Virus record (IMG/VR): IMGVR_UViG_3300032288_003199
Coordinates: 1-38,026 of that record
Strand: one strand, 5' to 3'
Source: a virus
DNA length: 38,026 bases
The first letter of the stretch is position 1. Each line of letters starts with the position of its first letter. Below are positions 7,113 through 15,752 of the stretch, piece after piece. A model generated the notes under the pieces. The model was not told where the DNA came from. It saw nothing but the letters and a program-made list of their open reading frames with translations, and ran no database searches. Position numbers and translations under genes: made by a program.

Positions 7113-7904
7113 TTACAGTTCAGCACCGAGTTGCCGTTTAGCAGCAGCCCAAGCATCACGAACATTGGTAATAGCCTCAACAGACTCAGTAGTTGTGCTA
7201 GCAGGATTAGACCCACCAGCAACAACAGCAGCCTGACGCTTAGCATCAACAACCGACTTCTCGGTTTGTTGCTTCTTCGCTTCAGCCTGTTTTTGAATGT
7301 TTTGTTGTGCCATAATTTTGTCAAACATAAGTTGCTTATATGTTCCTTCTAAATCGGTTGTGCCAAGCCGCAAAGCGGTTTGAACAACAGTCGGAACATC
7401 AAAATCGCTGTAACGCTGCTGAAGCCTTTGAATTTCTTTCTCAACCTCCAACTGGGATTGATACTCTTCAAAAGATGCAACCCGCTTGTCCAGTTCACGC
7501 ATTTTCTGTTCCTGCGGGTCAAGTGACTGAAAATCATCAACCTCATCAGCAACAGCAGCCGCCTGCGCACGACTAATGTTATAATGCCTAGCAAGTAGGT
7601 CAATAGTCGCCTCAGGGTCACGCTCCAAAGCCGCTTGAATAGTGGCAGCATACTGCATTTGACTGCGTTGCTCTGCCAACTCCTGCGTCTTACGAGTGTA
7701 ATCAGCCTGTCGTTGATAACCAGCAAGCGCTTCCGACAACGGAACTTGTAGTTCCTCACCATCTAATTTGACTTTAACTACATGATTAGCGTAGTTCTCT
7801 GTCTCCAAATATGGCAAATCAGAAACTTGCGTTTCCATTCCAACATCTTCGGTTGTCCCAAAATTGGGGTCCATGTTTTCCTGTGTTGCGATTTCATCGC
7901 TCAT
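7113..7904 (-). CDS. Capsid assembly scaffolding protein
   Basis: 263 residues, acidic and largely helical, located between portal and capsid genes. After a disordered acidic N-terminus comes a short strand segment (VVKVKLDGEELQVPLSEALA) and the motif GYQRQADYTRKTQELAEQR, which is typical of phage scaffolds. A long coiled coil rich in Gln, Glu and Arg follows. The C-terminus ends in a basic helix (RDAWAAAKRQLG) that would bind the capsid. A GGAGA site precedes ATG 7904. No protease gene is evident nearby, so the scaffold probably leaves intact. Confidence 0.85.
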   Translation of the reverse strand: MSDEIATQENMDPNFGTTEDVGMETQVSDLPYLETENYANHVVKVKLDGEELQVPLSEALAGYQRQADYTRKTQELAEQRSQMQYAATIQAALERDPEATIDLLARHYNISRAQAAAVADEVDDFQSLDPQEQKMRELDKRVASFEEYQSQLEVEKEIQRLQQRYSDFDVPTVVQTALRLGTTDLEGTYKQLMFDKIMAQQNIQKQAEAKKQQTEKSVVDAKRQAAVVAGGSNPASTTTESVEAITNVRDAWAAAKRQLGAEL

Positions 7905-7963
7905 TATATTTCTCCAAGAGTCCGTAAAAAATGGTTGCTCTCATCAATAGATTAGGCTGTTCC

Positions 7964-9697
7964 CTAGATGGCTGGAGGTTGCCCCATTGTCTCTGCACCA
8001 AGTTCAGGTTGAGGAGGTAGTGGCATTCCCATACCAGCACCCTCAGGTGCCATACCACCCTCAGGTGCGCCCATAGGCGCACCCGTAGGCTGTTGCGGAG
8101 CAGCCATAAACTGTTCAGGTGACTTCACACCAAAACCAAACTGCAACACATGAGCAGCCAATTTACGCATATCAATAACACCCAAACTTGCAAACGGTGC
8201 CATAGCATCAACCATCTGCAACGCCATTTGACGGCGGAACGACTCGTTCTGTGGCTGGGTAGAACCAGCCTCAACCTCAAAGTCAAAATCGCCCTCAAGA
8301 TACTCACGGTCATAAGTAATCCAAACCTGCTCACCGTTCTTAGCGGTAATACGGGCAACCTGTTCACCAGTCATAAACTGCTGTGTCAAAGCCACAAGCC
8401 GTCTAGCAACCTGTGCCACTGACTGTTCAACCATAGCCAACTTGTCAGCCGTTCTAGCATTAGCCGCATCTTGCAGCAAGGACGACTCGGTAGCAGTACG
8501 GCGAATCTCCGTGCTGGCACCACGCATAAACTCTGACACACCAGAAATACGGTCAATATCACTAATAATCATATTGGACTGATTATAAAACTCTGGTGGT
8601 GTAATAGTCGCTGGCAAAGCCATCATCACATTCGGCAACGGCTCATCCGTAATAACAGGAACCATCACATTATCTTCTTCGGACTCCAAGGCGGTACGAC
8701 CCAACTGGTCAAACGCCGATTCTTTGTATAGATATTTGCGTGCAAACCGTTTACGATGATTCATCATCTGTGTACGGGTTTCATTCAACTCTTTTTGTAG
8801 CGGTTCAATAGCCTCAAGTTCACCAATCGGATAAAAGGTGTCTGGCACATCATAATCACGCAACATAACAAACGGATGACCAAACGAATACGGCATCTTC
8901 ATGGGTTTAACCAAAAACTGTTCACCATCTTCAGCAAATACGCACATCGTTTTGTTGGCAATATCGTAATACTCCCAAATTTCTGCATAGCCAGCATTCT
9001 TGTCGTTTACTTTGCGGCGGCTAGGGTCATCCGAGTAACGGCTAACAGCCATAACACTCACAGCCTCACGGGCTGTTTTGTTGTAGCGTTTATCTGACTT
9101 AACATCAGCCAAAGGACGGCGAATGCGTTGAGCAATCCAACGCATATCACTCATACTGGTTGCATCAGCATCAACAAACACATCCATTGGGGACACCCGT
9201 TCAGCAAACGGTGAGTCCTCTAAAATAACAGAATTAGTAGTAGATTCTCCACCTTCAATTGGGTCAGAAACATCGCCATCTTCTCCAATCATTTCCTCTT
9301 CAACAAAACGGTAACCAACCTTAATCCAGCCGTGACCATACATAATGAAATCTTTGACCGCACGGCGAAATTCCGTTTTAATATCACGATGCCTCCACCA
9401 ATAATTCACAACCGCTTCAGCAATAATCGCATTAGGAGCATTTTCAGGTTTAACCGCATTAACAACAATCTTCGGATAATTAATGGCGATACTAGGTGCA
9501 ATAACATTGATAGTAGAAAACACAATGTTAATCAACAAACGGTCCTCGTCACTATAATGCTCATAATGACGACCTTTATACAGGTCAGTTAAACGCTTCC
9601 AAGTAGCGTCATAACCATCGTTCTTACGCCAACGCTTAGAGAACTCTAGTTTCTGTTTATATTGTTTAAGATACTCTGATGTCGGTTTCCGTGCCAT
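7964..9697 (-). CDS. Portal protein
   Basis: 577 residues. It forms the dodecameric DNA gate at one capsid vertex. Recognisable portal features are the N-terminal WKRLTDLYKGRHYEHYSDED region, INIVFSTINVIAPSIAINYP, the YWWRHRDIKTEFRRAVKDFI helix with YGHGWIKVGY, and the wing and stem region GELEAIEPLQKELNETRTQM followed by ISGVSEFMRGAS. The C-terminus is Gly/Pro/Met-rich and low in complexity. ATG at 9697 shares a base with the TAA of the small membrane protein gene. It lies between large terminase and scaffold genes, the usual place. Confidence 0.92.
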   Translation of the reverse strand: MARKPTSEYLKQYKQKLEFSKRWRKNDGYDATWKRLTDLYKGRHYEHYSDEDRLLINIVFSTINVIAPSIAINYPKIVVNAVKPENAPNAIIAEAVVNYWWRHRDIKTEFRRAVKDFIMYGHGWIKVGYRFVEEEMIGEDGDVSDPIEGGESTTNSVILEDSPFAERVSPMDVFVDADATSMSDMRWIAQRIRRPLADVKSDKRYNKTAREAVSVMAVSRYSDDPSRRKVNDKNAGYAEIWEYYDIANKTMCVFAEDGEQFLVKPMKMPYSFGHPFVMLRDYDVPDTFYPIGELEAIEPLQKELNETRTQMMNHRKRFARKYLYKESAFDQLGRTALESEEDNVMVPVITDEPLPNVMMALPATITPPEFYNQSNMIISDIDRISGVSEFMRGASTEIRRTATESSLLQDAANARTADKLAMVEQSVAQVARRLVALTQQFMTGEQVARITAKNGEQVWITYDREYLEGDFDFEVEAGSTQPQNESFRRQMALQMVDAMAPFASLGVIDMRKLAAHVLQFGFGVKSPEQFMAAPQQPTGAPMGAPEGGMAPEGAGMGMPLPPQPELGAETMGQPPAI

Positions 9698-9894
9698 TAT
9701 TTGTCCTTACCTTTATGCCAGCCAATATGTTCATCCAACTTACTACCAACCTTGTCCACTTTGTTAGCAACCTGTTTCAACAAGTGTCTTGCTTCCGAAT
9801 GTTGCTCAGTGTTTTCTTTTCGCATCATATTAATTAAAACCACCATTGGACCCGTAATTACAGCAACCACAATAGGGACAATGACGGCTTCCAT
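9697..9894 (-). CDS. Small membrane protein with cytoplasmic-type helix
   Basis: 65 residues from ATG 9894 (a GTG at 9897, overlapping the upstream TAG, is equally possible). One membrane span (VIVPIVVAVITGPMVVLINM) is followed by a charged helix ending in DEHIGWHKGKDK. Similar one-span proteins are often listed as holin-like or DUF2746-type proteins in actinophages. It lies away from the lysis genes, between the zinc-site protein and the portal, so a holin role is uncertain. Confidence 0.65.
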   Translation of the reverse strand: MEAVIVPIVVAVITGPMVVLINMMRKENTEQHSEARHLLKQVANKVDKVGSKLDEHIGWHKGKDK

Positions 9895-9896
9895 CA

Positions 9897-10118
9897 CTAC
9901 ATCCAGTTAGTTACAGGTTCAGCGTTGATGCCGTGAATAGCGGCATCCTCAACTTGTTTCCGTTGCCGTTCACGAACCGTAGGACCATGAAAATCCTCTT
10001 TACCGTAAGTAAACCCCAAACGAACACTTTTTACATGGCAACTAAAGCAAACAGCCCCCCTGCGAGGCATTTCGTCAGCAATAAAGTTTTTTTGACACGA
10101 TTCACACTGAATATCCAT
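9897..10118 (-). CDS. Small zinc-ribbon protein
   Basis: 73 residues with two CxxC pairs (Cys5, Cys8 and Cys24, Cys27: CESC and CFSC), the classic zinc-ribbon layout, then a basic helical tail. It lies between large terminase and portal genes, a position often taken by HNH or other packaging-associated small proteins. It lacks HNH catalytic residues, so nuclease activity is not supported. A DNA or protein contact role in packaging is only inferred. Confidence 0.7.
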   Translation of the reverse strand: MDIQCESCQKNFIADEMPRRGAVCFSCHVKSVRLGFTYGKEDFHGPTVRERQRKQVEDAAIHGINAEPVTNWM

Positions 10119-10145
10119 ACAAACATACTGGTTCTGTTCCCAAAA

Positions 10146-11741
10146 CTAGCGTAAAGCACCATCCCGAACATTATGAGCACCAATAGGCACCCTATTGGAC
10201 GACTGATTACTCATCAAATGCTGCTCCCACCACAACAAACTATTCTTAGGGATAACAGAATTACCCCGATACTCAGGCAACCACACATACTTCAACATCT
10301 GATTAGCAATAGCCAAACTAATAGTACGGTCATCATAAGGACTACCAGCCATCTTGCCGTTCGCCTTACGAACAAAAGTTTTCAACTCAGCCACAGTCTT
10401 ATCACAATAAACCTCTAAAGAACCAGTACGCAAAGCGCCAGCCAACTCGTCAATAGCCAACGGTTTACTAGCAACAGTTGTACGCCAACCCAAAGTATCC
10501 GTAGCCTGAGGCGTAACCTTAGATAAACGGCGCTGCTTATAAAGATTACGGTAACCCAAATTCTGTGCAGCCTTGAGGGTTGTCAAACCATGATTATTAG
10601 ACTCAATACCCAACAACGCTGTGTTATACCACCAACCCATCTGAGCCAACATTTCACCAAAAATATCTGGCTCAACATGTCCATGCCAATGCGCCACAAC
10701 ATAACCATAAGTGGCGTTAATAACATGAGCAGAACTATAGTCGCCATGTTGCAAACCTTCCGCAACATCCGAACCAATCACATAAACAGCCTCAGGGTCA
10801 GGGAACTCCCAAACAGAAAAATTGCCGTTCTCTGTAGGACGAAACTCAACAACATTATTAGAATACGCATGCAAAAACCCAACCTCAGGTTCAACAGTTT
10901 CAAAAGTATTCAACAAATCTATATCAAAAACAGGGTTACCTGACTTAATAAACGCTTCCTCAGGGAAGCGTGGATACTCTTGATGCAACTGCCAAGAAAC
11001 CATATTCTTTTCCTTGACCGCATACCAATCCTCGTCACGGTCACCAGCCGACCAAGGAAAAAAGATACCAACAAACTGATTAGCGCCAGTCTGCGAACCA
11101 ACCCACAAACTATGAAAAAAATTGCCTGAACCGTTAGCGGTGGACAAACAAATAACACGACCACCAACATCCGCAATAGGTTCAATAGAAGCCCACGCCT
11201 CCTCAGGATTAGGCAAGAAAGCCATTTCGTCCACAATAACCAAATACACCGACTCACCACGAGCAGGGTCATTACCTGACGGCAAAGACTCAACAGCAGA
11301 CTCATTATCAAACACCATCTTCAACTGATGTTCAGTAACCTGCTTAGGACCTTTCTGTTTCATCCAATACGGCAAAAATTTGTAACCATACTTGCTTTTA
11401 GATAACAACTTCATTGCTTCACGCTCCGTGCGTGACAACATAACCACGAAACGGTCAGACCAAAAAAATGTTAGCCAAAACGCATAAGCAGCAGCCAAAG
11501 TAGAAAACCCAATCTGACGAGCCTTGAGGACTACTGAATATCTAGAGTCAAGCCAAGTACGAACAGAATCTATTTGTGCTTCACGCAACTTGAAAAGAAT
11601 GCGTGCACGCTCAGGATGTTTAATAAACCAATAGTTTTCACAAAAATGAACAAAAGCCGCTAACTGTTCATCAATACTGGCATTCTCGGGACCACGACAC
11701 AAACGCCACTCTTTTTCATTTAAAAGTTCAGATAATTCCAC
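10146..11741 (-). CDS. terL: Terminase large subunit
   Basis: 531 residues, the ATP-driven packaging motor and headful or site-specific nuclease. The ATPase domain has a Walker A-like motif KARQIGFS (73-80), Walker B VYLVIVDE (165-172) and coupling motif STAN (201-203). The RNase H-like nuclease domain shows acidic positions in IGSDVAEG (Asp324), LLGIESNNHG (Glu380) and SPYDDR (Asp470/471). GTG at 11741 overlaps the TAG of the transglycosylase gene. The lysis cassette sits upstream and the portal block downstream. The small-terminase-like gene is over 5 kb away at the head of the operon. Confidence 0.95.
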   Translation of the reverse strand: MELSELLNEKEWRLCRGPENASIDEQLAAFVHFCENYWFIKHPERARILFKLREAQIDSVRTWLDSRYSVVLKARQIGFSTLAAAYAFWLTFFWSDRFVVMLSRTEREAMKLLSKSKYGYKFLPYWMKQKGPKQVTEHQLKMVFDNESAVESLPSGNDPARGESVYLVIVDEMAFLPNPEEAWASIEPIADVGGRVICLSTANGSGNFFHSLWVGSQTGANQFVGIFFPWSAGDRDEDWYAVKEKNMVSWQLHQEYPRFPEEAFIKSGNPVFDIDLLNTFETVEPEVGFLHAYSNNVVEFRPTENGNFSVWEFPDPEAVYVIGSDVAEGLQHGDYSSAHVINATYGYVVAHWHGHVEPDIFGEMLAQMGWWYNTALLGIESNNHGLTTLKAAQNLGYRNLYKQRRLSKVTPQATDTLGWRTTVASKPLAIDELAGALRTGSLEVYCDKTVAELKTFVRKANGKMAGSPYDDRTISLAIANQMLKYVWLPEYRGNSVIPKNSLLWWEQHLMSNQSSNRVPIGAHNVRDGALR

Positions 11742-12160
11742 TACTTACCCCAAGGCTGCCAACCATTATTGTTTCGTTCTTCAGAATACTCAAAAATAGC
11801 CAAAGCAGCACGCAAATTAACAGTTGGATTAGATAATTGTTTACATGAACTAAGAATCCCCTGTGACTGCAACCAGCCACTAGGAAAATACTTATTAGGC
11901 AAACACCAAAACTGGTTAATTTGTAGCAAACCCCTAGAACCACCATTTGGGTCAGTTGGATTAAATACACTAGGCATACACCTAGATTCACGCCACATCA
12001 CATAATCCAAATCAGATAAATCTGACCTAGACCAACCCACATCCAACGCATCATCCAACCAATGCGCACACTTACCAACCAACTCCTTAGAGATAGCATG
12101 CGCATGACTAATAGGCATGATTAAACAAATAGCAACAATGGATAAAAACCATTTACGCAT
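11741..12160 (-). CDS. Secreted lytic transglycosylase-like lysis protein
   Basis: 139 residues from ATG 12160, chosen because AGGATGG lies about eight bases upstream. The in-frame ATG at 12169 has no usable site. A signal peptide is plain: MRKW, then the hydrophobic FLSIVAICLIM, then AHA-type cleavage near residue 22. The mature part is lysozyme/SLT-like, with Glu58 in MWRESRC as the likely catalytic acid, GGSRGLLQIN (73-82), and a NLRAALAIFEYS helix. Four cysteines (31, 61, 86, 106) could form disulfides outside the membrane. It cleaves the glycan strands of peptidoglycan and, unlike holin-dependent endolysins, is likely exported by Sec. Confidence 0.85.
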   Translation of the reverse strand: MRKWFLSIVAICLIMPISHAHAISKELVGKCAHWLDDALDVGWSRSDLSDLDYVMWRESRCMPSVFNPTDPNGGSRGLLQINQFWCLPNKYFPSGWLQSQGILSSCKQLSNPTVNLRAALAIFEYSEERNNNGWQPWGK

Positions 12161-12181
12161 AAACACCATCCTAACGGATTG

Positions 12182-12724
12182 TTATTTCGGTTGTTCTACA
12201 AACTCTTTCACAGCCGCAGGAACATCGTCCCCAGCAACATAACGAATATGCCAAGGTTCGGATTGAACCTCGTGACTAAAACCAAACTTGTCCTCGTTAG
12301 CCAAAAGCCACTCTAATATCTTACCATTAGCGTTAGCGACATCAACAGCCAAACCAAGCATGTGACGGCTACAAGTTTTAGCGTCATCGTTTGGTGCAGC
12401 CAAAGGCGCTAAACCTTTTTTAAGCCACCACTTCTGACCATTCCAAGTTCTACTAGTAGAATTAGCAACAGGTTCTTTCCTGTAGCGTTGCAAAAACGCA
12501 GCCTTCTGCTGCTCAATGCTACGAAACTGGTCGCCTAAACTAGTTGGCTTTAAAGTAATGCCATCTTTAGCGGCAGCAGCAACCATTGCATCCCACGCAT
12601 CCGCAGCACACAACTCCATTTTGCCACCACTAACAGTTTTACGCAAAATATCTGGCGTAACCTCACTAGGTTTCTTACCTGCTAGATGACTACAGTATTT
12701 TACTTCAACAACAGGATACGGCAT
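12182..12724 (-). CDS. M15-type (VanY-like) D-Ala-D-Ala carboxypeptidase/endolysin
   Basis: 180 residues. The zinc site of peptidase M15 is visible: SRHMLGLAVDVAN (His121 and Asp128) and EPWHIRY (Glu156, His159). Upstream is a GDQFRSIEQQKAAFLQRY substrate-binding helix. There is no signal peptide, so it would need holin-made lesions to reach the wall, where it would cut peptide stems. It is coupled to the holin-like gene before it by TAATG and followed by the exported transglycosylase, making a two-enzyme lysis cassette. Confidence 0.9.
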   Translation of the reverse strand: MPYPVVEVKYCSHLAGKKPSEVTPDILRKTVSGGKMELCAADAWDAMVAAAAKDGITLKPTSLGDQFRSIEQQKAAFLQRYRKEPVANSTSRTWNGQKWWLKKGLAPLAAPNDDAKTCSRHMLGLAVDVANANGKILEWLLANEDKFGFSHEVQSEPWHIRYVAGDDVPAAVKEFVEQPK

Positions 12725-12954
12725 TATTTGCCGAACGCCTTGCTGATTTCTTCAGCCGACAACTCGCCATCAACACTAGCGGCAGCCAACTTTTGAACAA
12801 CACCAAACAACGCTGTCAATCCAGCAACACCAGCAGACTTAACAACATCAACACCCAAAATAGCGCCACCAGTAATAATTGGCAACGCACTAGCAATAAA
12901 CAAAGAAACCAGTCTTTGTCCAAGGTCCAACATTTTTGCAATAGACTTATTCAT
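12724..12954 (-). CDS. Holin-like small membrane protein
   Basis: 76 residues. A hydrophobic stretch of about 17-58 (LVSLFIASALPIITGGAILG, then VVKSAGVAGLTALFGVVQKL) could make two membrane spans. It is followed by a short charged tail with DGELSAEEI. Its place directly before the M15 endolysin, with overlapping start and stop codons, fits a holin or holin partner. A neighbouring gene is also holin-like, so the two may work as a pair (holin and antiholin). Confidence 0.7.
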   Translation of the reverse strand: MNKSIAKMLDLGQRLVSLFIASALPIITGGAILGVDVVKSAGVAGLTALFGVVQKLAAASVDGELSAEEISKAFGK

Positions 12955-13118
12955 TAGTTATCCTTTTGACTAAAAGTGATTATGGAATGAACCATAATCG
13001 CTACACCAGTAAGAAACACTGCCTGACGCAAAGTTGGACCAGACAAGGTAATTAAAACCATGCCAGTTCCCGCCCATGTCCACGCATTATCCACAAGGTA
13101 ATCCAACAACTTTTTCAT
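12954..13118 (-). CDS. Second small two-span membrane protein (holin candidate)
   Basis: 54 residues, too short for standard gene calling. It begins MKKLLDYLVDNAWTWAGTGM and has two hydrophobic segments (about 12-29 and 33-49), with charged residues at both ends (QKDN at the C-terminus). ATG 13118 overlaps the TAA-side end of the PA14 gene and its own TAA overlaps the next ATG (TAATG). The compact two-span form and lysis-cassette position make it a holin candidate as good as its neighbour. Confidence 0.75.
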   Translation of the reverse strand: MKKLLDYLVDNAWTWAGTGMVLITLSGPTLRQAVFLTGVAIMVHSIITFSQKDN

Positions 13119-14617
13119 TATCGTTTAACCCTAGGAGCAGGCAACATTGTTAATGTTGCCCCAATAGCCACCAAAGTACGGCGCTGACTCACAGGGATGT
13201 TTGACCCAGTTGGTACATAATTTTCAAATTGTGAACCAAAAATGTCAATCACCGCCTCAAATGCTTCACGAACCTCTTTTGGTGCTGATTGGACAGCCTC
13301 CACAATTAACGCCGCTTGTTCCTCAGATAACTCAGCAGGGACAACCTCAGAAAACAACTGTTCAGCCTCAGATTGTGTAATAACTTGCAAAACAGCCACA
13401 TTAGACACCAACTCTGCTGCTTGTTCACTAGTGATATTAGCAGCCAACACAGTTTCTATAATGGCAACAATTTGCTGTGGTGTTGCTTCATCAATGGATT
13501 CTATAATCGCAGAAAACTGTTCATCATCAATAGGTTCATCTTCAAGGAACAGTACACTGGTGGTTGATGAATCCGTTTCTTGTATTAGTGTTGTTTCTGT
13601 TGTATATTCCTGCGGCTTTGTTGTGTCTGTTGGCTGTTCTGTTTCGTCAAGAACAGGCTCGTCTAGAATCTCGGGAACGGATGTCTCGTCAGGCTCAACA
13701 GGTTCTGGGAGAGTCTCGTCAGGAACGGTTGTAGATGTTTCGGGTTCTGTTGTTTCGGGTTCGTCAATGGTGGTTTCGGGTTCGGGTGTGGTTTCTTCAG
13801 GTTGAGGCTCGGTGGTGGGACTAGGAGCAGTTGATGTTTGAGGTGGCGTATAAGGTACTTCAGTTGTTGTGGTCGGGGTTACTGTTGTACTTGTCGTGGA
13901 TGTGGTTGTTGATGTCTGAACTGGCTCTGTGGTTGTGGTCGTTGTTGTGGAAAGGATTACTGTAGTTGTCGTTGCAGGGACAGTCGTTGTTTCCGCAATA
14001 GTAGTACTTGTCGTCACCGCAGTCGTGGATGTTGTACTTGGAACCCATGAAGTAGTTGTCTCCTGAACAGTAGTAGTTGTAGTTGTTGATACAGCATTAG
14101 TTGTAAACGCTTCATCTGGCACTATCGCCCAGCCTGTATTGTTAATGTTCCACGCCAACATGTAACAGGTTCCGCCACCGTGTTCATAGAACCAACCGTC
14201 AAGCGGATATAAGCCAGCAGAGAATGATTCGGTTGTTTGCGCCGACCATGAACAGCCTTTATCATTCCAAGTGCCGAACTCTGTTAAACCAATTTTGACT
14301 GTCCCACCGTCATCGGCAGCGACCATAAACTTGATTGTGTTATTTGCTGGTATCTCAATGAAGCCCGTGTAGTGGACCATAAACATATCGTTTGGGCAGT
14401 TACCGAATGGTTCGCCGTTGAAGTTTCGGTTGATGTTGTTCTCTGTTTCGCTGTGGCAGACAGGGTAGATGTCATCTGATTGTGTTGGCGGTATGTCGTT
14501 AATCGTGTAGCCGACAGCATTCAATCCTGCTATTGGTTCTGCGTTGGCGTTTTGCGGTATAACCGCAAACAGTATTGCTGGTAACGGTATTAGCCAGCGT
14601 GTTAAATGCCTGCCCAC
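13118..14617 (-). CDS. Secreted PA14-like surface protein with Thr-rich stalk
   Basis: 499 residues from GTG 14617, one base after the previous stop. It has a signal peptide (about 1-26: hydrophobic LIPLPAILFAVI with cleavage near NANA). A PA14-like beta domain follows (about 30-172), with MVHYTGFIEIPANNTIKFMV, AADDGGTVKIG and WFYEHGGGTCYMLAW. Next come about 170 residues of Thr/Ser/Pro/Glu-rich stalk, then a helical C-terminal part with repeated EQAA/EAEQ motifs. It ends in a short hydrophobic segment and a basic end (LVAIGATLTMLPAPRVKR). It looks like a bacterial cell-surface protein. In a phage it could be a carbohydrate-binding adhesin, or a host-surface protein that blocks superinfection. 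Confidence 0.8.
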   Translation of the reverse strand: MGRHLTRWLIPLPAILFAVIPQNANAEPIAGLNAVGYTINDIPPTQSDDIYPVCHSETENNINRNFNGEPFGNCPNDMFMVHYTGFIEIPANNTIKFMVAADDGGTVKIGLTEFGTWNDKGCSWSAQTTESFSAGLYPLDGWFYEHGGGTCYMLAWNINNTGWAIVPDEAFTTNAVSTTTTTTVQETTTSWVPSTTSTTAVTTSTTIAETTTVPATTTTVILSTTTTTTTEPVQTSTTTSTTSTTVTPTTTTEVPYTPPQTSTAPSPTTEPQPEETTPEPETTIDEPETTEPETSTTVPDETLPEPVEPDETSVPEILDEPVLDETEQPTDTTKPQEYTTETTLIQETDSSTTSVLFLEDEPIDDEQFSAIIESIDEATPQQIVAIIETVLAANITSEQAAELVSNVAVLQVITQSEAEQLFSEVVPAELSEEQAALIVEAVQSAPKEVREAFEAVIDIFGSQFENYVPTGSNIPVSQRRTLVAIGATLTMLPAPRVKR

Positions 14618-14618
14618 A

Positions 14619-14813
14619 TTACGGTTCGGCTACTGGTGTGTAGGGTGGAGAAAATGTTTTTGTGGCACTATTGTATGTGTACCCAATTCCCGCTGGATTT
14701 GTTTCGTCGTACTCAACAAATTGGTCGCCGTTTGGAAGCGAATCAATAAAACTTTGTTCGGCAACAATAATGTTTACAACAAAATTTCCAAAAATCTGAG
14801 CAAAAGTTTTCAT
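14619..14813 (-). CDS. Small fibre-associated protein (tail fibre chaperone-like)
   Basis: 64 residues from ATG 14813, which overlaps the TGA of the fibre gene (ATGA). An upstream in-frame ATG at 14837 would run 28 bases into that gene. The sequence KTFAQIFGNFVVNIIVAEQS, with YDETNPAGIGYTYNSATKTF, is a short beta-type domain commonly found as a tail or fibre-attached module or as a fibre assembly partner. It directly follows the glycine-rich fibre gene. Confidence 0.7.
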   Translation of the reverse strand: MKTFAQIFGNFVVNIIVAEQSFIDSLPNGDQFVEYDETNPAGIGYTYNSATKTFSPPYTPVAEP

Positions 14814-15742
14814 GGCAATAAGAACCTCACAATACATATGCCCTTAAAACCACTCCAGCCACCTCGTATTGCGCCATTGTTGTCAATGGCACCGCCACCA
14901 CCACCCGAACCGTAAGATGTTCCAGCACTTCCTATAACCGAGTTTGCGCCTTGGTCGCCATTACCGCCACCACCTGTACCACCAAGTCCTCTAGTTGCAC
15001 TTCCACCATAGTTTTGCCCTTGACCACCGCCACCACCAGCCGCAAAGCGAGTAATTCCTGCTAAAGTTATTGGAAAATTTGCAGCAGTTAAATTACTATC
15101 TATCGTTGTAAGCAATAACCCAGCACCACCATCACCAGCCTTCCCAGAAGGTGTGCCACCAAGTGCGACATTTGAAGCCTGACCTGCGCCACTTGCACCA
15201 CCGCCACCACCACCAGAACTAAGATGTCCACCACTACCGCCAGCATTTGTATTATTGCCAGTTCCAGCAGGGCTAGTTGTGATTGCACCACCACCACCAC
15301 CACCAGAAGAACCACCTGTGATACCAGCATTGTAATTTACGCCACCACCACCTCCACCCAAAGAGGTTATAAATGTACCAAAACTTGTTGAACCACCAAC
15401 ATTTCCACCGTTGTTTGCAACAGGAATAGCACCAGCGCCAATAGTTACACTAACATTGGAAGTTATTGCACAACTTGTCCAATAATCAATTTCAGCAGCA
15501 CCACCACCACCGCCACCGTTGGTGCTTGAGCCAGAACCACCACCCCCAACAGTACAGACATCAACCACTCCATAACTGTTAGCCGAAACGGTTAATTCTC
15601 CAGATGAAGTAAATACGATGTACTGATATCCACCAACAGTTACAGTTTCTTGACCACCCGACAATTTTAATGGATTTAAGTGTTTGCCCCAATTGCTTAT
15701 CAAAGGGTCATATAACTGTGTGCGTGGAGAATATTTAGACAT
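14810..15742 (-). CDS. Glycine-rich tail fibre/adhesin
   Basis: 310 residues. After an N-terminal beta part (QETVTVGGYQYIVFTSSGEL) more than half is Gly-rich, with many GGGGG, GGSGG and GGGN runs. This is the layout of phage receptor-binding adhesins whose polyglycine helices form a compact tip (T4-like gp38 style), although no homology is claimed. The C-terminus (GWSGFKGICIVRFLLP) resembles the end strand of Gly-rich domains. Likely receptor-binding, and probably fast-evolving. Confidence 0.8.
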   Translation of the reverse strand: MSKYSPRTQLYDPLISNWGKHLNPLKLSGGQETVTVGGYQYIVFTSSGELTVSANSYGVVDVCTVGGGGSGSSTNGGGGGGAAEIDYWTSCAITSNVSVTIGAGAIPVANNGGNVGGSTSFGTFITSLGGGGGGVNYNAGITGGSSGGGGGGAITTSPAGTGNNTNAGGSGGHLSSGGGGGGASGAGQASNVALGGTPSGKAGDGGAGLLLTTIDSNLTAANFPITLAGITRFAAGGGGGQGQNYGGSATRGLGGTGGGGNGDQGANSVIGSAGTSYGSGGGGGAIDNNGAIRGGWSGFKGICIVRFLLP

Positions 15743-15752
15743 TCAACAAGCC

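Noticed and set aside
12979-13000. GATTATGG-CCATAATC inverted repeat
   Set aside because: It lies inside the small holin-like gene and is explained by its codons. There is no promoter context.
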